From: Myxococcaceae bacterium
GTDB taxonomy: Bacteria; Myxococcota; UBA727; JABDBI01
Length of the DNA stretch: 64,000 nucleotides
Assembly (NCBI GenBank): GCA_016000045.1
Contig: JAECQY010000010.1
Span: forward strand, 1 to 64,000
Direction of reading: 5' to 3'
The notes beneath the pieces were generated by a model, which ran no database searches, was not told the origin of the DNA, and saw only the letters and a program-made list of their open reading frames with translations. The translations under genes were made by a program, and so were the position numbers. The stretch's first letter is position 1. The number at the start of each line of letters is the position of its first letter. Shown here piece after piece: positions 1 to 9,018 of this stretch.

Positions 1-1
1 T

Positions 2-481
2 GCTCAAGCTTCACAGGCGATCGCTAGTGTGACTCCTGCCCATGCGCTGGTAGTTACCCCTGCTCAGGTTTTGCAGGCGGCCTCAAGTGTGACTCCTATT
101 CATGCGCCTGGAGTTGCCCGTACCCAAGCGATGCGAGTGGATCCGCTCAGGCGAGCTGATGCTGGGTATCGAGGCCCTCGTTATGCCCAAGACGTCCCTG
201 CTTTGGAATGGGACCGTAAGAGTCCTGAGGCAATGACTTTTGAAGAAGCCAAAGCTTATGCAGCGAGTCGTTCGTCGGAAGGATGGCGGCTGCCAACGAT
301 TTGGGAATTAGAGGCGCTGTATCAACAACGAGGTGTGTTAGGAGAAGAAGATGAGGATTGGTATTGGTCTGGCACTCCGGTTGACGGTGAATATGATCTC
401 GCGTGGCTCGTCCATTTCTATTATGGCCTCGTCAACTACTATGGTCTGAGCTATACTTTCTATGTGCGTTGCGCGCGTTGA
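2..481 (+). CDS. C-terminal part of a DUF1566 (Lcl-type) surface protein, truncated by window edge
   Basis: The reading frame is open to the left edge, so the true start lies outside the window. The visible part begins with two copies of a 20-residue Ala/Val/Thr/Pro repeat. It ends in one compact DUF1566-like domain: the ALEW strand, the GWRLPTIWEL core motif at about residue 90 of the visible part, the WYWSG turn and a terminal YVRCAR. DUF1566 is the C-terminal domain of Legionella Lcl and of many bacterial exported proteins of poorly known function, some of which bind surface polysaccharides. The same single terminal module closes the FYVE-type protein at 36743-39142. Role inferred: exported or surface-exposed binding protein. 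Family placement is fairly sure; function is not known. Confidence 0.7.
   Translation, partial: AQASQAIASVTPAHALVVTPAQVLQAASSVTPIHAPGVARTQAMRVDPLRRADAGYRGPRYAQDVPALEWDRKSPEAMTFEEAKAYAASRSSEGWRLPTIWELEALYQQRGVLGEEDEDWYWSGTPVDGEYDLAWLVHFYYGLVNYYGLSYTFYVRCAR
8..127 (+). repeat. Two 60-bp tandem repeat units coding a 20-residue repeat
   Basis: Units 8-67 and 68-127 are in frame within the partial CDS. Both contain the core AGTGTGACTCCT followed by CATGCG. They encode SVTPAHA and SVTPIHA at the same place in each 20-residue unit. The array probably continues to the left of the window. Confidence 0.75.
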
Positions 482-528
482 GGATGGGATGTTGACGCTT
501 TGACTTTTGGTCCTTTAGACTTTTTTCT

Positions 529-566
529 TGCGCGACCGAAGGTTCGCGCACCAGGCGGAGCCTGGT
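529..566. repeat. Two adjacent short hairpins in intergenic DNA
   Basis: The first stem is TGCGCGA (529-535) with TCGCGCA (544-550). The second is ACCAGGC (550-556) with GCCTGGT (560-566) and a GGA loop. The stems touch at base 550. They lie downstream of the DUF1566 gene, but no T-tract follows, so a classic terminator is not supported. A dispersed intergenic repeat is possible. Confidence 0.4.
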
Positions 567-720
567 AACAGGAACGTTGGGAGAGCGATGGTCGCCTTAA
601 AATCGCATCGAATGCGATCATGGATGTGCAAAACAGATGGAAGGCTGCGGGTGTGGACTCAGCTAGGCGTTACGATCAGGCTGAGGACACGCCTTAGTTT
701 CATGGAACAAAAGTAGACTA

Positions 721-1523
721 GGGTGTGTCCTTATTGCATTTTCCTAACTTCAACCAAACCATCGAACAGGCCAATATGCAATTGCCCGGTAGTTTCGAGC
801 TAAATTCTCAAACCGAGTCGCAATACCTCTCAAGTGCTTCAGTCTCGCGAATCAATTTTCAACAAGATGCCGGTGTTTGTACAAATGGGAGTCAAATTTT
901 GAATTTGGTCTCATATTGTTCGAACCACGCGGAATGATCGGTATTGCACTTCGATTTCGGATGTGTCGCTGAATTTCATCTGAATCATAGCCCTTATCAG
1001 CAATTACGTTCTCGGCTCTATGGGCCTGGTTGATGATTTTATGGGCGACGGTTGCATCCTGTACTTCACTCCCTGTGATTTCAAAATCGATTGGATTTCC
1101 ATGCGCATCGGTGGCCAACTGAATCTTTGTGGTAAGTCCTCCTCTCGAAAGTCCAATCGCTCGTTCGGCACCGTGCTGAGCTCCGCTCGCATGCTGGTGA
1201 GTGCGGATGTCACTTCCATCGATTGAATCGGTTAAATGCGGTTTTCCAGGCGCAAAATTCTTGAGGGACATCGCGCCAAGGCCCCTCCGTTCGAAGCTTC
1301 CATGACATTGCGTCCATTTTTAGATTGATAACAACCTTTTTCTTTGAGAACGGTTTGTAATTGATCTCAGGTTGCATCGGTTAAAAATCGACGAGCCATG
1401 TAGAAATCTTCGAATTTCCATACAGGGTCTTAAACCTTTGTCGATCGGGGTTCTTGCACGATATTTCGAACGGATACGAAACTTACCCCCAATTTTAGCC
1501 AAACTCACATTGAGGACACACCC
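721..1523 (-). mobile_element. Degenerate IS5-family (IS427-group) insertion sequence
   Basis: The ends are inverted repeats: GGGTGTGTCCTTA at 721-733 and TGAGGACACACCC at 1511-1523, differing at one base. The GGGTGTGTCC end and a length of about 800 bp are typical of the IS427 group of IS5, which inserts at TA. Left of the element is TA (719-720); on the right is TG, so the target duplication is decayed or absent. The interior encodes a broken transposase on the minus strand. Confidence 0.85.
750..1508 (-). pseudogene. Broken IS5-family transposase
   Basis: The pieces lie in different frames. From 1317 downward one frame reads the DUF4096-type N-terminal domain (WKLRTEGPWRDVPQEF, then WKTAFNRFNRW) and then hits a stop. 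A shifted frame (852-1271) carries the DDE core: RTHQHASGA, IGLSRGGLTTKIQL, ADKGYDSDE. After HLVEN an in-frame TGA at 852-854 interrupts what continues as FARLKHLRGIATRFENLARNY to about 750. At least one frameshift and one nonsense change make it inactive. Confidence 0.85.
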
Positions 1524-1578
1524 TGGCTATTGCCCTGTAAGATAGGCAGGTGTAAAGGTGTCGACAGGAGTCTAATTT

Positions 1579-2088
1579 ATGAAAAAACTTTTATTTGTCT
1601 TTTCGATATTTTTTCTGACAGCTTGGCAGGTTAATAGCGCTCAGTATACGCTTTCTGAGGTCCCTGAAGTGTGTTTTGTGCCTTGTTCCAAAGTAAAGCA
1701 AGAGAAAACTCGCTATGACAGACCACCGGTTGGTCAAGAACTTATGAAAAGGGTTGGAAATGAACCAGACTATGAAGGTCTTAAATCTGGGATCAGTCCG
1801 CTTTCTAAGCGTGCTCAAGATAGCATCGGCGGAGCTGCCACTGTGATGTGGCAGAACGATCCTTGTGACACAGAGGGGACCCTATTTCTTGCCAAGCTCA
1901 TGGCGTATTTTTGGCCTGGAACGCCTGAATATCAAGCTCTGAATGAAGATAGTAGATACACGATGGATGTTTTATTTAAAGATGCTGCGGATAGCACAAT
2001 AGGATCTGCGGAGTATCCGAAATCCAATTATGCAACCCCTCAAGCAAAATGTATTGCAGAAGTTTTAAGAGCTCAAAAAGGGAATTAA
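1579..2088 (+). CDS. Small exported protein of unknown function
   Basis: This 169-residue protein starts with a clear signal peptide (MKKLLFVFSIFFLTAWQVNS, cleavage near residue 20). AGGAG at about 1566-1570 supports the ATG. The mature part has four cysteines: a CFVPC pair near the N-terminus, one in NDPCD and one near the C-terminus. These could form two disulfides in the periplasm or outside the cell. The stop codon is followed at once by the GTG start of the PLC-like gene, so the two are almost certainly cotranscribed and may act together. I recognise no family. A partner or inhibitor role for the neighbouring enzyme is possible but speculative. Confidence 0.65.
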   Translation: MKKLLFVFSIFFLTAWQVNSAQYTLSEVPEVCFVPCSKVKQEKTRYDRPPVGQELMKRVGNEPDYEGLKSGISPLSKRAQDSIGGAATVMWQNDPCDTEGTLFLAKLMAYFWPGTPEYQALNEDSRYTMDVLFKDAADSTIGSAEYPKSNYATPQAKCIAEVLRAQKGN

Positions 2089-3651
2089 GTGCACCCAAGC
2101 TTGCTTTCCAGCCTGTTTTATGTGATTTTGATCTTGCTTTCGGTAGAATTGCAGGCTGAGAAGTGTCAAGAGTTTTCGTCTCAATCTGTTGAGGATTTCT
2201 ATGCCGATGATGCCATCTATGACCAAGTAACCTGGTTAGCAGCTCACAACGCTTTTACGAATGTTGAGGATGGCTGGAGTCCAAAAGCAGTTTTTCCATC
2301 TGGCCAACAAACTTTGGGATTTGATGCTCAGTTTGAATACGGAGTTCGAGCGTTTTTTATTGATCTTCACTGGTGTAGAAACAAGAATGATGAACTTTAT
2401 CTCGCGATGGCGCATGAGCACAAGAAAAGTCTTAACGAGTATGATTATCGTAATCCACTAAATCACAAGTACCTACGCTCATGTGATAGCTCTCCTATTC
2501 AGCGAAATGCTGAAAACAAGTTCAACATACCCGCTTTCGAAAGCTTTTTGTCTAAACTCAAACGATGGCTCGATGCGAATTCAATGGCTATTGTCACCTT
2601 GCACTTGGAAAGCTCTACTGGAACCACTGGTAATCAAATATTAATCGAATTGTTAACATCGGCAAACTTATTGAATTTCATCTATTCTAAAAATCTTTCC
2701 GATCCATGGCCAACATTGGGAGAAATGAGGAAAAGTAATAAACGATTGGTCATTTTTTCTGATAATAAGCACGATGGTTTTTTTCATACGACAGCTTATC
2801 GTGAGACGGAATATGACCTCAGTGACTTCAGAAAATGCGAAATGCGTTTGGATGATCGAAATACAGATAAAACATCAACTTTATTGGTAATGAATCACTT
2901 TCATGTGACTTCTCACGAAAATGCTGAATGCAGCTTCAATGAAGTCAATAATCCGAATTTTATTAAAACCCGTAGCGATCAGTGCTATCAGCAAGAAGGC
3001 ATTCACCCGGCGTTTATCGTTTGTGATCATATAGAGCAAGGTGACCGTGGGGGATGTCGAGAGGCTGTTCTGACTCTGAATGCTTTGCGTTTACAAGAAG
3101 CTTGTTTTGATGCCAAAGTGGATCCTTATCTTATTTCAAAAGAAAATTCACAGCCATTTGAATCTAAACAAGAAAACTGTTGTATAGGAGGTTTAGGTTT
3201 GGCTATTTCCCCAACAGTTTGTTTGCTTCTTTTGACCCAACAGCGTCCTTTGAATCCTCCGCTTCTTGAATTAAAGACTTGTCTCAAGCTTATGACTCCA
3301 CTTGGACTCTATTATTGGAGGCTGGTTCCTGAAACTCTTCAAACGATTGCTTCCCATTTAGAAAGCCCGGTGTTCAAAGCAATCAGTTTAATGCAACATT
3401 ACGGGCATTTGTTCGTTCCACTACAAGTTGGTCTCTACGCTTTGAACGGATGGTATTCTCCTCAGTCAAAACAGCACGCAGTTTTGTCTCTATTGTTAGC
3501 TACCAGTTCAACCTCGCTTTTGCTCAATGGTCTGATTTTTCGCTATGTTAACAGTGGCTGGATCCCAAGCTTAAGCATTGCTGCTTTTGTTCCATTGTGC
3601 ACATTTTTATATTACATGCCCACTTGGATACACCGTGCTTTTCAGCCTTGA
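2089..3651 (+). CDS. Exported PI-PLC-like phosphodiesterase with C-terminal membrane segments
   Basis: This 520-residue protein has a signal peptide (residues 1-23) and a domain resembling the phosphatidylinositol phospholipase C X domain, a TIM barrel. AAHNAF carries the presumed catalytic His53 and Asn54. FFIDLHW (Asp92) follows, then a second His109 in AMAHEH, and AIVTLHLE further on, in the order expected for PLC-like phosphodiesterases. After about residue 365 come hydrophobic stretches that look like several membrane helices, so the enzyme is probably membrane-anchored. The GTG start directly after the upstream stop is preceded by AGGGA. The substrate could be a phosphoinositide or another phosphodiester; sequence alone cannot decide. 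The C-terminal membrane part is unusual for bacterial PI-PLC. Confidence 0.65.
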   Translation: MHPSLLSSLFYVILILLSVELQAEKCQEFSSQSVEDFYADDAIYDQVTWLAAHNAFTNVEDGWSPKAVFPSGQQTLGFDAQFEYGVRAFFIDLHWCRNKNDELYLAMAHEHKKSLNEYDYRNPLNHKYLRSCDSSPIQRNAENKFNIPAFESFLSKLKRWLDANSMAIVTLHLESSTGTTGNQILIELLTSANLLNFIYSKNLSDPWPTLGEMRKSNKRLVIFSDNKHDGFFHTTAYRETEYDLSDFRKCEMRLDDRNTDKTSTLLVMNHFHVTSHENAECSFNEVNNPNFIKTRSDQCYQQEGIHPAFIVCDHIEQGDRGGCREAVLTLNALRLQEACFDAKVDPYLISKENSQPFESKQENCCIGGLGLAISPTVCLLLLTQQRPLNPPLLELKTCLKLMTPLGLYYWRLVPETLQTIASHLESPVFKAISLMQHYGHLFVPLQVGLYALNGWYSPQSKQHAVLSLLLATSSTSLLLNGLIFRYVNSGWIPSLSIAAFVPLCTFLYYMPTWIHRAFQP

Positions 3652-3833
3652 TTTGGATTCCAACGATTCAGACACCCCCCTTGACAGATGACATGCATCA
3701 GAAGGGATGTTATGGTGCTCAATCGTCATCAAACTCAAATCCAAGGTAAAAAAAGAAGACCATTTTATCGTTAATCGAAACTTTGGTCGGATTTTTGTTT
3801 GACCATTTCAGCGGCACTCGATAATTTGGTCGA

Positions 3834-4294
3834 GTGGATGATTCAATCGAAAAACGTTACCTAACCGATTTTCTGCAATCATTAGCACTGCAACGAGGAA
3901 AAATGGCGTTTTTACCTGGACCCAGACAAGCAGGGAAAACAACCCTGGCTAAAAATCTACTCAAATCGTTTGGGCAAGGTCAGTATTATACTTGAGACGA
4001 TATTGAATTTAGACGCCTTTGGACAAAGAGTCCTAAGAAAACCATTCTCGCTCAAGACAGCCAAAACTCGCTCAAATTCTGGTGACCGAAAGTGCTCGTC
4101 TCAATGTATGCCGAAAAGGTGGAGACAGTCTCTTGGGGCGTTATCTCCACTTTCGGCTTCATCCGTTTAGTGTAGGAGAGCTTCTTTCGAACAAAGCTTT
4201 AGAAGCCTTTAATCGCTTATTTGAATTTGGAGGGTTTCCTGAATCATTGCTAGAAGGGAATCAGGATCTCGGTTTAATTTGGCGTCGCGGATGA
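3834..4294 (+). pseudogene. Remnant of a DUF4143-family AAA ATPase
   Basis: From GTG 3834 the frame reads a P-loop (LPGPRQAGKTTLAKNLL). An in-frame TGA at 3993-3995 sits where YYTWDD is usual for this family. After SPKKTILAQDSQNSLK the frame shifts, and 4074-4294 continues ILVTESARLNV, KGGDSLLGRY, RLHPFSVGEL, then FEFGGFPESLLEG. The segment with the Asp/Glu motif between P-loop and sensor is missing, as is the whole C-terminal nuclease-like half. Its last codon directly abuts the stop of the convergent ATPase gene at 4295. DUF4143 ATPases are mobile, often degenerate genes of unclear role. Confidence 0.8.
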
Positions 4295-5938
4295 TTAGAA
4301 AAAATCGTTTGCCGTGATTTGTTCCCCTAAAGTGGACTTGAGACTAACGGTTTTTCCGTCGAAAGCAATCGAATAACCGTTGATCTGGCTGCAACCATGA
4401 GTTTGCAAGTCTTGATAGTAGGCTTTTTGTTCTATTTGCTGCAGACCTGCTTCAACTTTTGGGCCCATTTTTACTTCGATCACAATTCCGGGATCTTGGT
4501 GAGGTTCATTGGGATATAAGGCCAAATCATAGCGTCCATATCCACTTTCTCGGTTCGACCTCACCGTGTAACGTCCTCTGAGACCTAAGGTAATGCCTAG
4601 CAAAAACCCATGATAAAAAGATTCTTGGTTCGTTTCGCTCACATCGTGAAAACTCATGGATTCTAAAATCAACTGCTGAAGTTTCTTCTGAAGATTAACG
4701 GTATTGCCTAGAACTAGATCTTCCAACAAAGCTGGCATAAATGAATCACCTTGCTTGCCTCCAAACCAAGCCAGAAGAATTTTCTTGAAAAAATGGCGCA
4801 CTTCCAGATTGGGAAGGATCATTTTTCTGTCAGCGTCTAAAGTCAGGTAGCCAGAAATAAACAATAGATTCCAGAAAGAAGAAGGGTTTTCTTTCAGATT
4901 ATTCATGACCGTGTAAGGCTCTATCTCAACACCTAAATTTTTGCCTTCAATCAACCTACGAGCATCTTTTAATTTATCCGCGGTCAAACATTCCCTAATT
5001 AAATCGTTTGAAGAGGTATTGATCCAGTAGGGTTCTAGTTTGTACTGGTTACTGAGAAAATGCAGAATGGACCAGGGATTGTAAATGGTCAGCCCATCTC
5101 CAAAACGATAGCCATTATACCAAGACTTGAGGTCTGATACATGTTCTTGTGGGCATATCGCCTCAACTTCGGATTCTGTAAAACCAAAATACTGCGCGTA
5201 TTGATTGCGGGTAATGTCATAAGTCTGAATGTTGTTGAGGTCTGAGAAAAGGCTTTCTTTGCTAATGCGCGTAATACCTGTCATGACGCCTTTATAGAGA
5301 GAGGGATTACTTTTTAAAACTTCACCTAAAAAGCCTTTAAACAGGGCAATGGCCTTTGGAAAGAATCCATTGAGATAAGCCTGTTGCAAAGGTGTGTCAT
5401 ATTCGTCAATCAGGACCCAAACTTTTTGCCCATGGTGCTTCTCAAGTGCTTCCGTGAGATAGCGAAACGAGTTCTTGAGTAGTTCATCTGAGAAATCCGT
5501 TTCAAAATAAGGGGCGATTGTTTGTCGATCCAACCCATCTAACTTTTCGGAATGGCGCAAATAAGCATACTGTCGGTAACAATCTCGAATGCAGATTTTC
5601 AAGGAACTTAACAAGTTTTCGTAATTATCTGCTTTAAGTCCTTTAAAACCAACAAAAATAACCGGAAACTTTCCCTGCCAGCCATCTAAGATATTTTGAT
5701 GTTGACTGATAGCCAAGTCTTCGAATAAGGGTTTATTGGTTCCGAAGAAGTATTTCAACATAGAAAGGTTCAAAGATTTTCCAAAGCGTCTAGGCCTTGG
5801 CAGTAAGATAATTTTAGAACCATCCTCTAGGATATCTTTGATGAGCAGAGATTTGTCGCAATAATAACTCAGGACCCCAGTAGGACTCGAAGAAGTGCGA
5901 AGTTGTTCAAAATCATCTTCACCAATTGAAAAGCGCAT
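4295..5938 (-). CDS. AAA-ATPase-like / PDDEXK_9 nuclease-domain protein (copy 1)
   Basis: This 547-residue protein has the AAA-ATPase_like domain (PF09820 type). It shows a variant P-loop RPRRFGKS at 48-55 and a Walker B-like VLIDEYD at 175-181. The C-terminus is a PD-(D/E)XK-type domain with GRYDLAL and then IVIEVK, roughly residues 455-490. The family is common in multi-copy sets in Bacteroidetes, Legionella and other host-associated bacteria; its biological role is not established. Copy 3 at 17260-18888 is very similar along its whole length, and the similarity extends about 50 bp upstream of both starts. Start chosen at MRFSIG, shared by both copies. All catalytic-looking residues are present, so both domains may be active. 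Confidence 0.85.
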   Translation of the reverse strand: MRFSIGEDDFEQLRTSSSPTGVLSYYCDKSLLIKDILEDGSKIILLPRPRRFGKSLNLSMLKYFFGTNKPLFEDLAISQHQNILDGWQGKFPVIFVGFKGLKADNYENLLSSLKICIRDCYRQYAYLRHSEKLDGLDRQTIAPYFETDFSDELLKNSFRYLTEALEKHHGQKVWVLIDEYDTPLQQAYLNGFFPKAIALFKGFLGEVLKSNPSLYKGVMTGITRISKESLFSDLNNIQTYDITRNQYAQYFGFTESEVEAICPQEHVSDLKSWYNGYRFGDGLTIYNPWSILHFLSNQYKLEPYWINTSSNDLIRECLTADKLKDARRLIEGKNLGVEIEPYTVMNNLKENPSSFWNLLFISGYLTLDADRKMILPNLEVRHFFKKILLAWFGGKQGDSFMPALLEDLVLGNTVNLQKKLQQLILESMSFHDVSETNQESFYHGFLLGITLGLRGRYTVRSNRESGYGRYDLALYPNEPHQDPGIVIEVKMGPKVEAGLQQIEQKAYYQDLQTHGCSQINGYSIAFDGKTVSLKSTLGEQITANDFF

Positions 5939-6072
5939 AGAGCCTAAAGTATTTCATAACTTGCGGTTCCAATCAAGCTGGGCAGTGAATTTGAGAGAGC
6001 GGTATGAAGTTCATGACGCAACCCTATGAGGCCAAATTCAGCATTTGACTCGCATTTGTAGAAGCAGCGAGA

Positions 6073-7446
6073 TCACGCTTCTTGCGTTATGACCGCAGCT
6101 TCGTAAATGGCCTCGTACAAGGTTGGATGCGCATGAACCGTATTCGCAATGTCTTCAATCGTCGCTTCCATCTGCATAGCAAAGGCAGGTTCAGCCAATA
6201 GTTCAGTCGCACCCGGGCCAACAATGTGCACTCCGAGTATTTCGCCGTATTTCGCATCCGTGACAAACTTAATGAAACCACGTTTTTTGCCTAAGATTCC
6301 GGCCTTCGCATTGCGAGCCATATCAAAACGGCCGATCTTCACTTCGTAGCCACGTTTTTTGGCTTCTTCTTCGCTAAGTCCAGACCAAGCAACAGGAGGA
6401 TCGGAGTAAACGCAAACAGGCGTGTGGTCATAATTAAGCGGCACCGCCGACTGACCAGCCATATGAGAAACGGCTAAAATACCTTCAGACGAAGCAATAT
6501 GAGCGAGCCAAGGGGTATTCACGCAGTCTCCAATGGCGTAAATGCTGGGTTCGTCTGACTGCATCCATTCATTCACTCGAATAAAACCTTGATCCAGTTG
6601 AATCTGGGTATTCTCGATACCGATATCGCTTGTCAGAGGCATACGGCCCACGCTGACTAAAACGTAATCGGAATGAATCTCAACCTGCTCGCCGTCTTGT
6701 TGAGTATAAAGAGTCTTGACCGAGTCGCTGTTTGCTAGCACCTGAGTGACGGAAACATCGGTGTGAAAACAAACCCCCTTGCTCTTAAATTGGGTCACCA
6801 ATTCTTCGGAGCAATCGGGATCCGAGGAAGCCAGTACCCTCGGTAAAGCCTCTAGAATAGTGACTTTGGTGCCTAAGCGACTAAAAATCGAAGCAAACTC
6901 GATTCCAATGACTCCCCCGCCAATAATCACCAACGAACCCGGTATTTCTTTCAAATCCAGGGCTGTATCGGAATTGAGAATTCGAGGATTTGAGTCCAGA
7001 GCCAACGCTAAAGCACGAGGCGTTGAGCCAACGGCCAAGAGAATGTGAGCGCCACGGACGATGCGATCGCCGACCGCTACTTCGTGAGCACCCTTGAGAC
7101 GTCCCATCCCTGTGATCACATCGACTTTCCGGGACTTCATGAGCTGTGCAACGCCACCTGCGTTCGCGTTAATCACTCTCGATTTGTATTTTTGAATCTT
7201 TTCCCATTCAACACGAACGCCCTCTACCGAAATGCCAATCTGAGGTGCATATTGCAGCTCAGAGTAAACATCCGCCGCATGCAACAAGGCTTTGGTCGGA
7301 ATGCAGCCGCGATGAAGACAAGTGCCTCCGAGATGAGCGTCTTTTTCAATCAAAGCAACCCGCATTCCCAAGGTGGAGGCTCGAGCTGCTGCCACGTAAC
7401 CGCCCGGACCTGCCCCCAAAACCACCAAGTCGTGCGTGTAGGCCAT
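6073..7446 (-). CDS. lpdA: Dihydrolipoyl dehydrogenase
   Basis: This 457-residue flavoprotein disulfide reductase is the E3 subunit that reoxidises lipoyl groups in pyruvate or 2-oxoglutarate dehydrogenase or the glycine cleavage system. Visible are the N-terminal FAD motif GAGPGG (11-16) and the redox disulfide GGTCLHRGCIPTK with Cys43 and Cys48. The NAD-binding GGGVIGIEFAS, the second FAD motif YAIGDC and the C-terminal HAHPTLYEA, which holds the catalytic His/Glu pair, follow. The length is typical. It starts two bases after the rpmG stop, so the two are probably cotranscribed. No E1 or E2 gene is nearby in the window. Confidence 0.95.
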   Translation of the reverse strand: MAYTHDLVVLGAGPGGYVAAARASTLGMRVALIEKDAHLGGTCLHRGCIPTKALLHAADVYSELQYAPQIGISVEGVRVEWEKIQKYKSRVINANAGGVAQLMKSRKVDVITGMGRLKGAHEVAVGDRIVRGAHILLAVGSTPRALALALDSNPRILNSDTALDLKEIPGSLVIIGGGVIGIEFASIFSRLGTKVTILEALPRVLASSDPDCSEELVTQFKSKGVCFHTDVSVTQVLANSDSVKTLYTQQDGEQVEIHSDYVLVSVGRMPLTSDIGIENTQIQLDQGFIRVNEWMQSDEPSIYAIGDCVNTPWLAHIASSEGILAVSHMAGQSAVPLNYDHTPVCVYSDPPVAWSGLSEEEAKKRGYEVKIGRFDMARNAKAGILGKKRGFIKFVTDAKYGEILGVHIVGPGATELLAEPAFAMQMEATIEDIANTVHAHPTLYEAIYEAAVITQEA

Positions 7447-7448
7447 GC

Positions 7449-7619
7449 CTATTTCAGCTTCACTTCTTTGAAATCAACGTGTTTTTGAACTTTGGGATCG
7501 TATTTTTTCAGGAGCAACTTATCTTTGGTGTTATTTTTGTTTTTCTGAGTGACGTAGAAAAAACCGGTGCCGGCTGTGGACTCCAGCTTGACAAGCTCTC
7601 GATTGCTCTTTTTTGCCAT
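7449..7619 (-). CDS. rpmG: 50S ribosomal protein L33
   Basis: This short gene of 56 residues reads [14 protein letters not shown], then [19 protein letters not shown] and FKEVKLK, matching bacterial L33 throughout. It has no cysteines, so it is the zinc-independent form. AGAAGAGAAC precedes the ATG. L33 is a small protein of the large ribosomal subunit near the E site. It lies two bases upstream of lpdA on the same strand. The divergent ftsY gene starts about 120 bp away, so promoters for both directions should lie in 7620-7740. Confidence 0.93.
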   Translation of the reverse strand: MAKKSNRELVKLESTAGTGFFYVTQKNKNNTKDKLLLKKYDPKVQKHVDFKEVKLK

Positions 7620-7740
7620 AGTTCTCTTCTTCTAAAGCAGTCGTAAGACCCAGTCAAGAGCGAGCCTTCTCAAATTCGAAACGGTCTCGCGAGAGAAACC
7701 CTCTTTGAAAATCCGTTCAAGTCTTTCATAAGCAAGGCTT

Positions 7741-8595
7741 ATGACTTTACTCTTGATTGCGATGGGAATGGCAGTATTGTTGGCGATTGGCTGGCATCGT
7801 TTTCGAAAGATTCGCCTTTTGAAAAGTAAGCCGTCTGAATTGGAAGTCACGTTGCTGAAAGCGGATTTGGGCCTTGGAACGACTCAAGCTTTGTTAGAAC
7901 AGGCTCAAAGCTCAGAGGAGATTAAAAAACAGGTCGAGAAGATGCTCTCGATCGCTTCTCCTCTAGGCCTTAGCTTGAACGATGCACCAACGGTGATCTT
8001 ATTCGTTGGAGTCAATGGAGTGGGAAAAACCACCAGCATCGGTAAAATGGCGGCTCAATTGAAAGCGAAGGGCAAAAAAGTCGTTTTAGGAGCCGGAGAT
8101 ACCTTTCGAGCTGCTGCGGGAGAACAGCTTGAGATTTGGGCCAAACGGACGGATAGCCTCTTTGTTTCAAGGCCGAATGGAGATCCGGCATCGGTTTTAT
8201 TTGATGCCGTCGTGCGCGCCCAAAAAGAGGGCTGTGACTATGTTTTGTGCGACACAGCCGGACGTCTTCACACCAAAGACAACTTGATGGAAGAACTTAA
8301 GAAAATCCATCGGGTTCTGGGCAAAGCTTTACCGGGTGCCCCTCACGAGGTGTTTTTGGTGCTCGATGGAACAACGGGGCAGAATGCCCTTTCGCAAGCA
8401 CGCGAATTCGCTCAATCAACCCCAGTGACCGGGATCATTTTGACTAAGATGGATGGAACCGCTAAAGGGGGCATGATTGTTGCGATTACACGAGAACTGA
8501 AGATTCCGATTCGGTTCGTTGGAGTGGGTGAGACAGCCGAAGATTTGAAAGTATTTGACCCTAAAGCATTTACGGAGGCCCTGTTTGAAAATTGA
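7741..8595 (+). CDS. ftsY: Signal recognition particle receptor FtsY
   Basis: This 284-residue SRP GTPase docks ribosome-SRP complexes at the inner membrane for cotranslational insertion. The NG domain is complete: [10 protein letters not shown] (P-loop, about 90-99), [26 protein letters not shown] and the closing [16 protein letters not shown]. Instead of the long acidic A domain of E. coli FtsY, the N-terminus has one hydrophobic segment (residues 2-17) followed by basic residues. This points to direct membrane anchoring, as in several other bacterial groups. The end overlaps dut by 11 bases. Confidence 0.95.
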   Translation: MTLLLIAMGMAVLLAIGWHRFRKIRLLKSKPSELEVTLLKADLGLGTTQALLEQAQSSEEIKKQVEKMLSIASPLGLSLNDAPTVILFVGVNGVGKTTSIGKMAAQLKAKGKKVVLGAGDTFRAAAGEQLEIWAKRTDSLFVSRPNGDPASVLFDAVVRAQKEGCDYVLCDTAGRLHTKDNLMEELKKIHRVLGKALPGAPHEVFLVLDGTTGQNALSQAREFAQSTPVTGIILTKMDGTAKGGMIVAITRELKIPIRFVGVGETAEDLKVFDPKAFTEALFEN

Positions 8596-9016
8596 AATCA
8601 CCGCTCGTAAAGAGTCCCTCATTCCGCTTCGTGGCAGTCAGTTGGCTGCTGGTTATGATCTTTTCGCAGATGTTTCGGAAACTCGAGTGATGCTTCCTGG
8701 AGAACGCGCGCTTGTTCCCACCGGAGTTTCAATTGCGCTGCCAGCTGGTTTTGAAGCGCAGATCCGCCCACGTTCAGGCCTTGCGCTAAAACATGGGATC
8801 ACGGTTTTGAACAGCCCAGGCACCATCGATGCCGACTACCGCGGAGAGATTAAAGTCATCTTAATCAATCTGGGGCAAGAGGCATTTGAGGTTCAACCTG
8901 GCATGCGAATCGCCCAAATGGTGATCGCGGCGGTTCTTGCGCCCGAATGGTCGAGGGTGGATTCTTTAAATGAAACCGAACGCAATTTCGGCGGATTTGG
9001 ATCCACAGGCGCCTAA
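8585..9016 (+). CDS. dut: Deoxyuridine 5'-triphosphate nucleotidohydrolase
   Basis: dUTPase hydrolyses dUTP to dUMP and pyrophosphate, keeping uracil out of DNA and supplying dUMP for thymidylate. All five trimeric-dUTPase motifs are present in order: [40 protein letters not shown] and the glycine-rich [10 protein letters not shown] tail. I chose TTG at 8585, giving 143 residues starting MKIEIT, because ACGGAGG lies six to seven bases upstream and the family normally starts there. The frame is open further upstream inside ftsY. The overlap with ftsY suggests translational coupling. Confidence 0.93.
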   Translation: MKIEITARKESLIPLRGSQLAAGYDLFADVSETRVMLPGERALVPTGVSIALPAGFEAQIRPRSGLALKHGITVLNSPGTIDADYRGEIKVILINLGQEAFEVQPGMRIAQMVIAAVLAPEWSRVDSLNETERNFGGFGSTGA

Positions 9017-9018
9017 TC

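Noticed and set aside
8-127. Tandem 60-bp units at the left edge as a possible CRISPR array.
   Set aside because: The units are directly adjacent without spacers, are in frame and encode a protein repeat.
528-716. Open frame of 62 codons between the DUF1566 gene and the IS element.
   Set aside because: It contains the hairpin sequences, has no good ribosome site and no recognisable protein features.
852-3995. In-frame TGA codons in the IS5 transposase (852-854) and in the DUF4143 ATPase (3993-3995, where Trp is expected) could hint at TGA read as Trp.
   Set aside because: Many intact genes here end in TGA (ftsY, gltX, recO, tamA) and use TGG for Trp, and both genes also carry frameshifts or deletions. 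They are pseudogenes.
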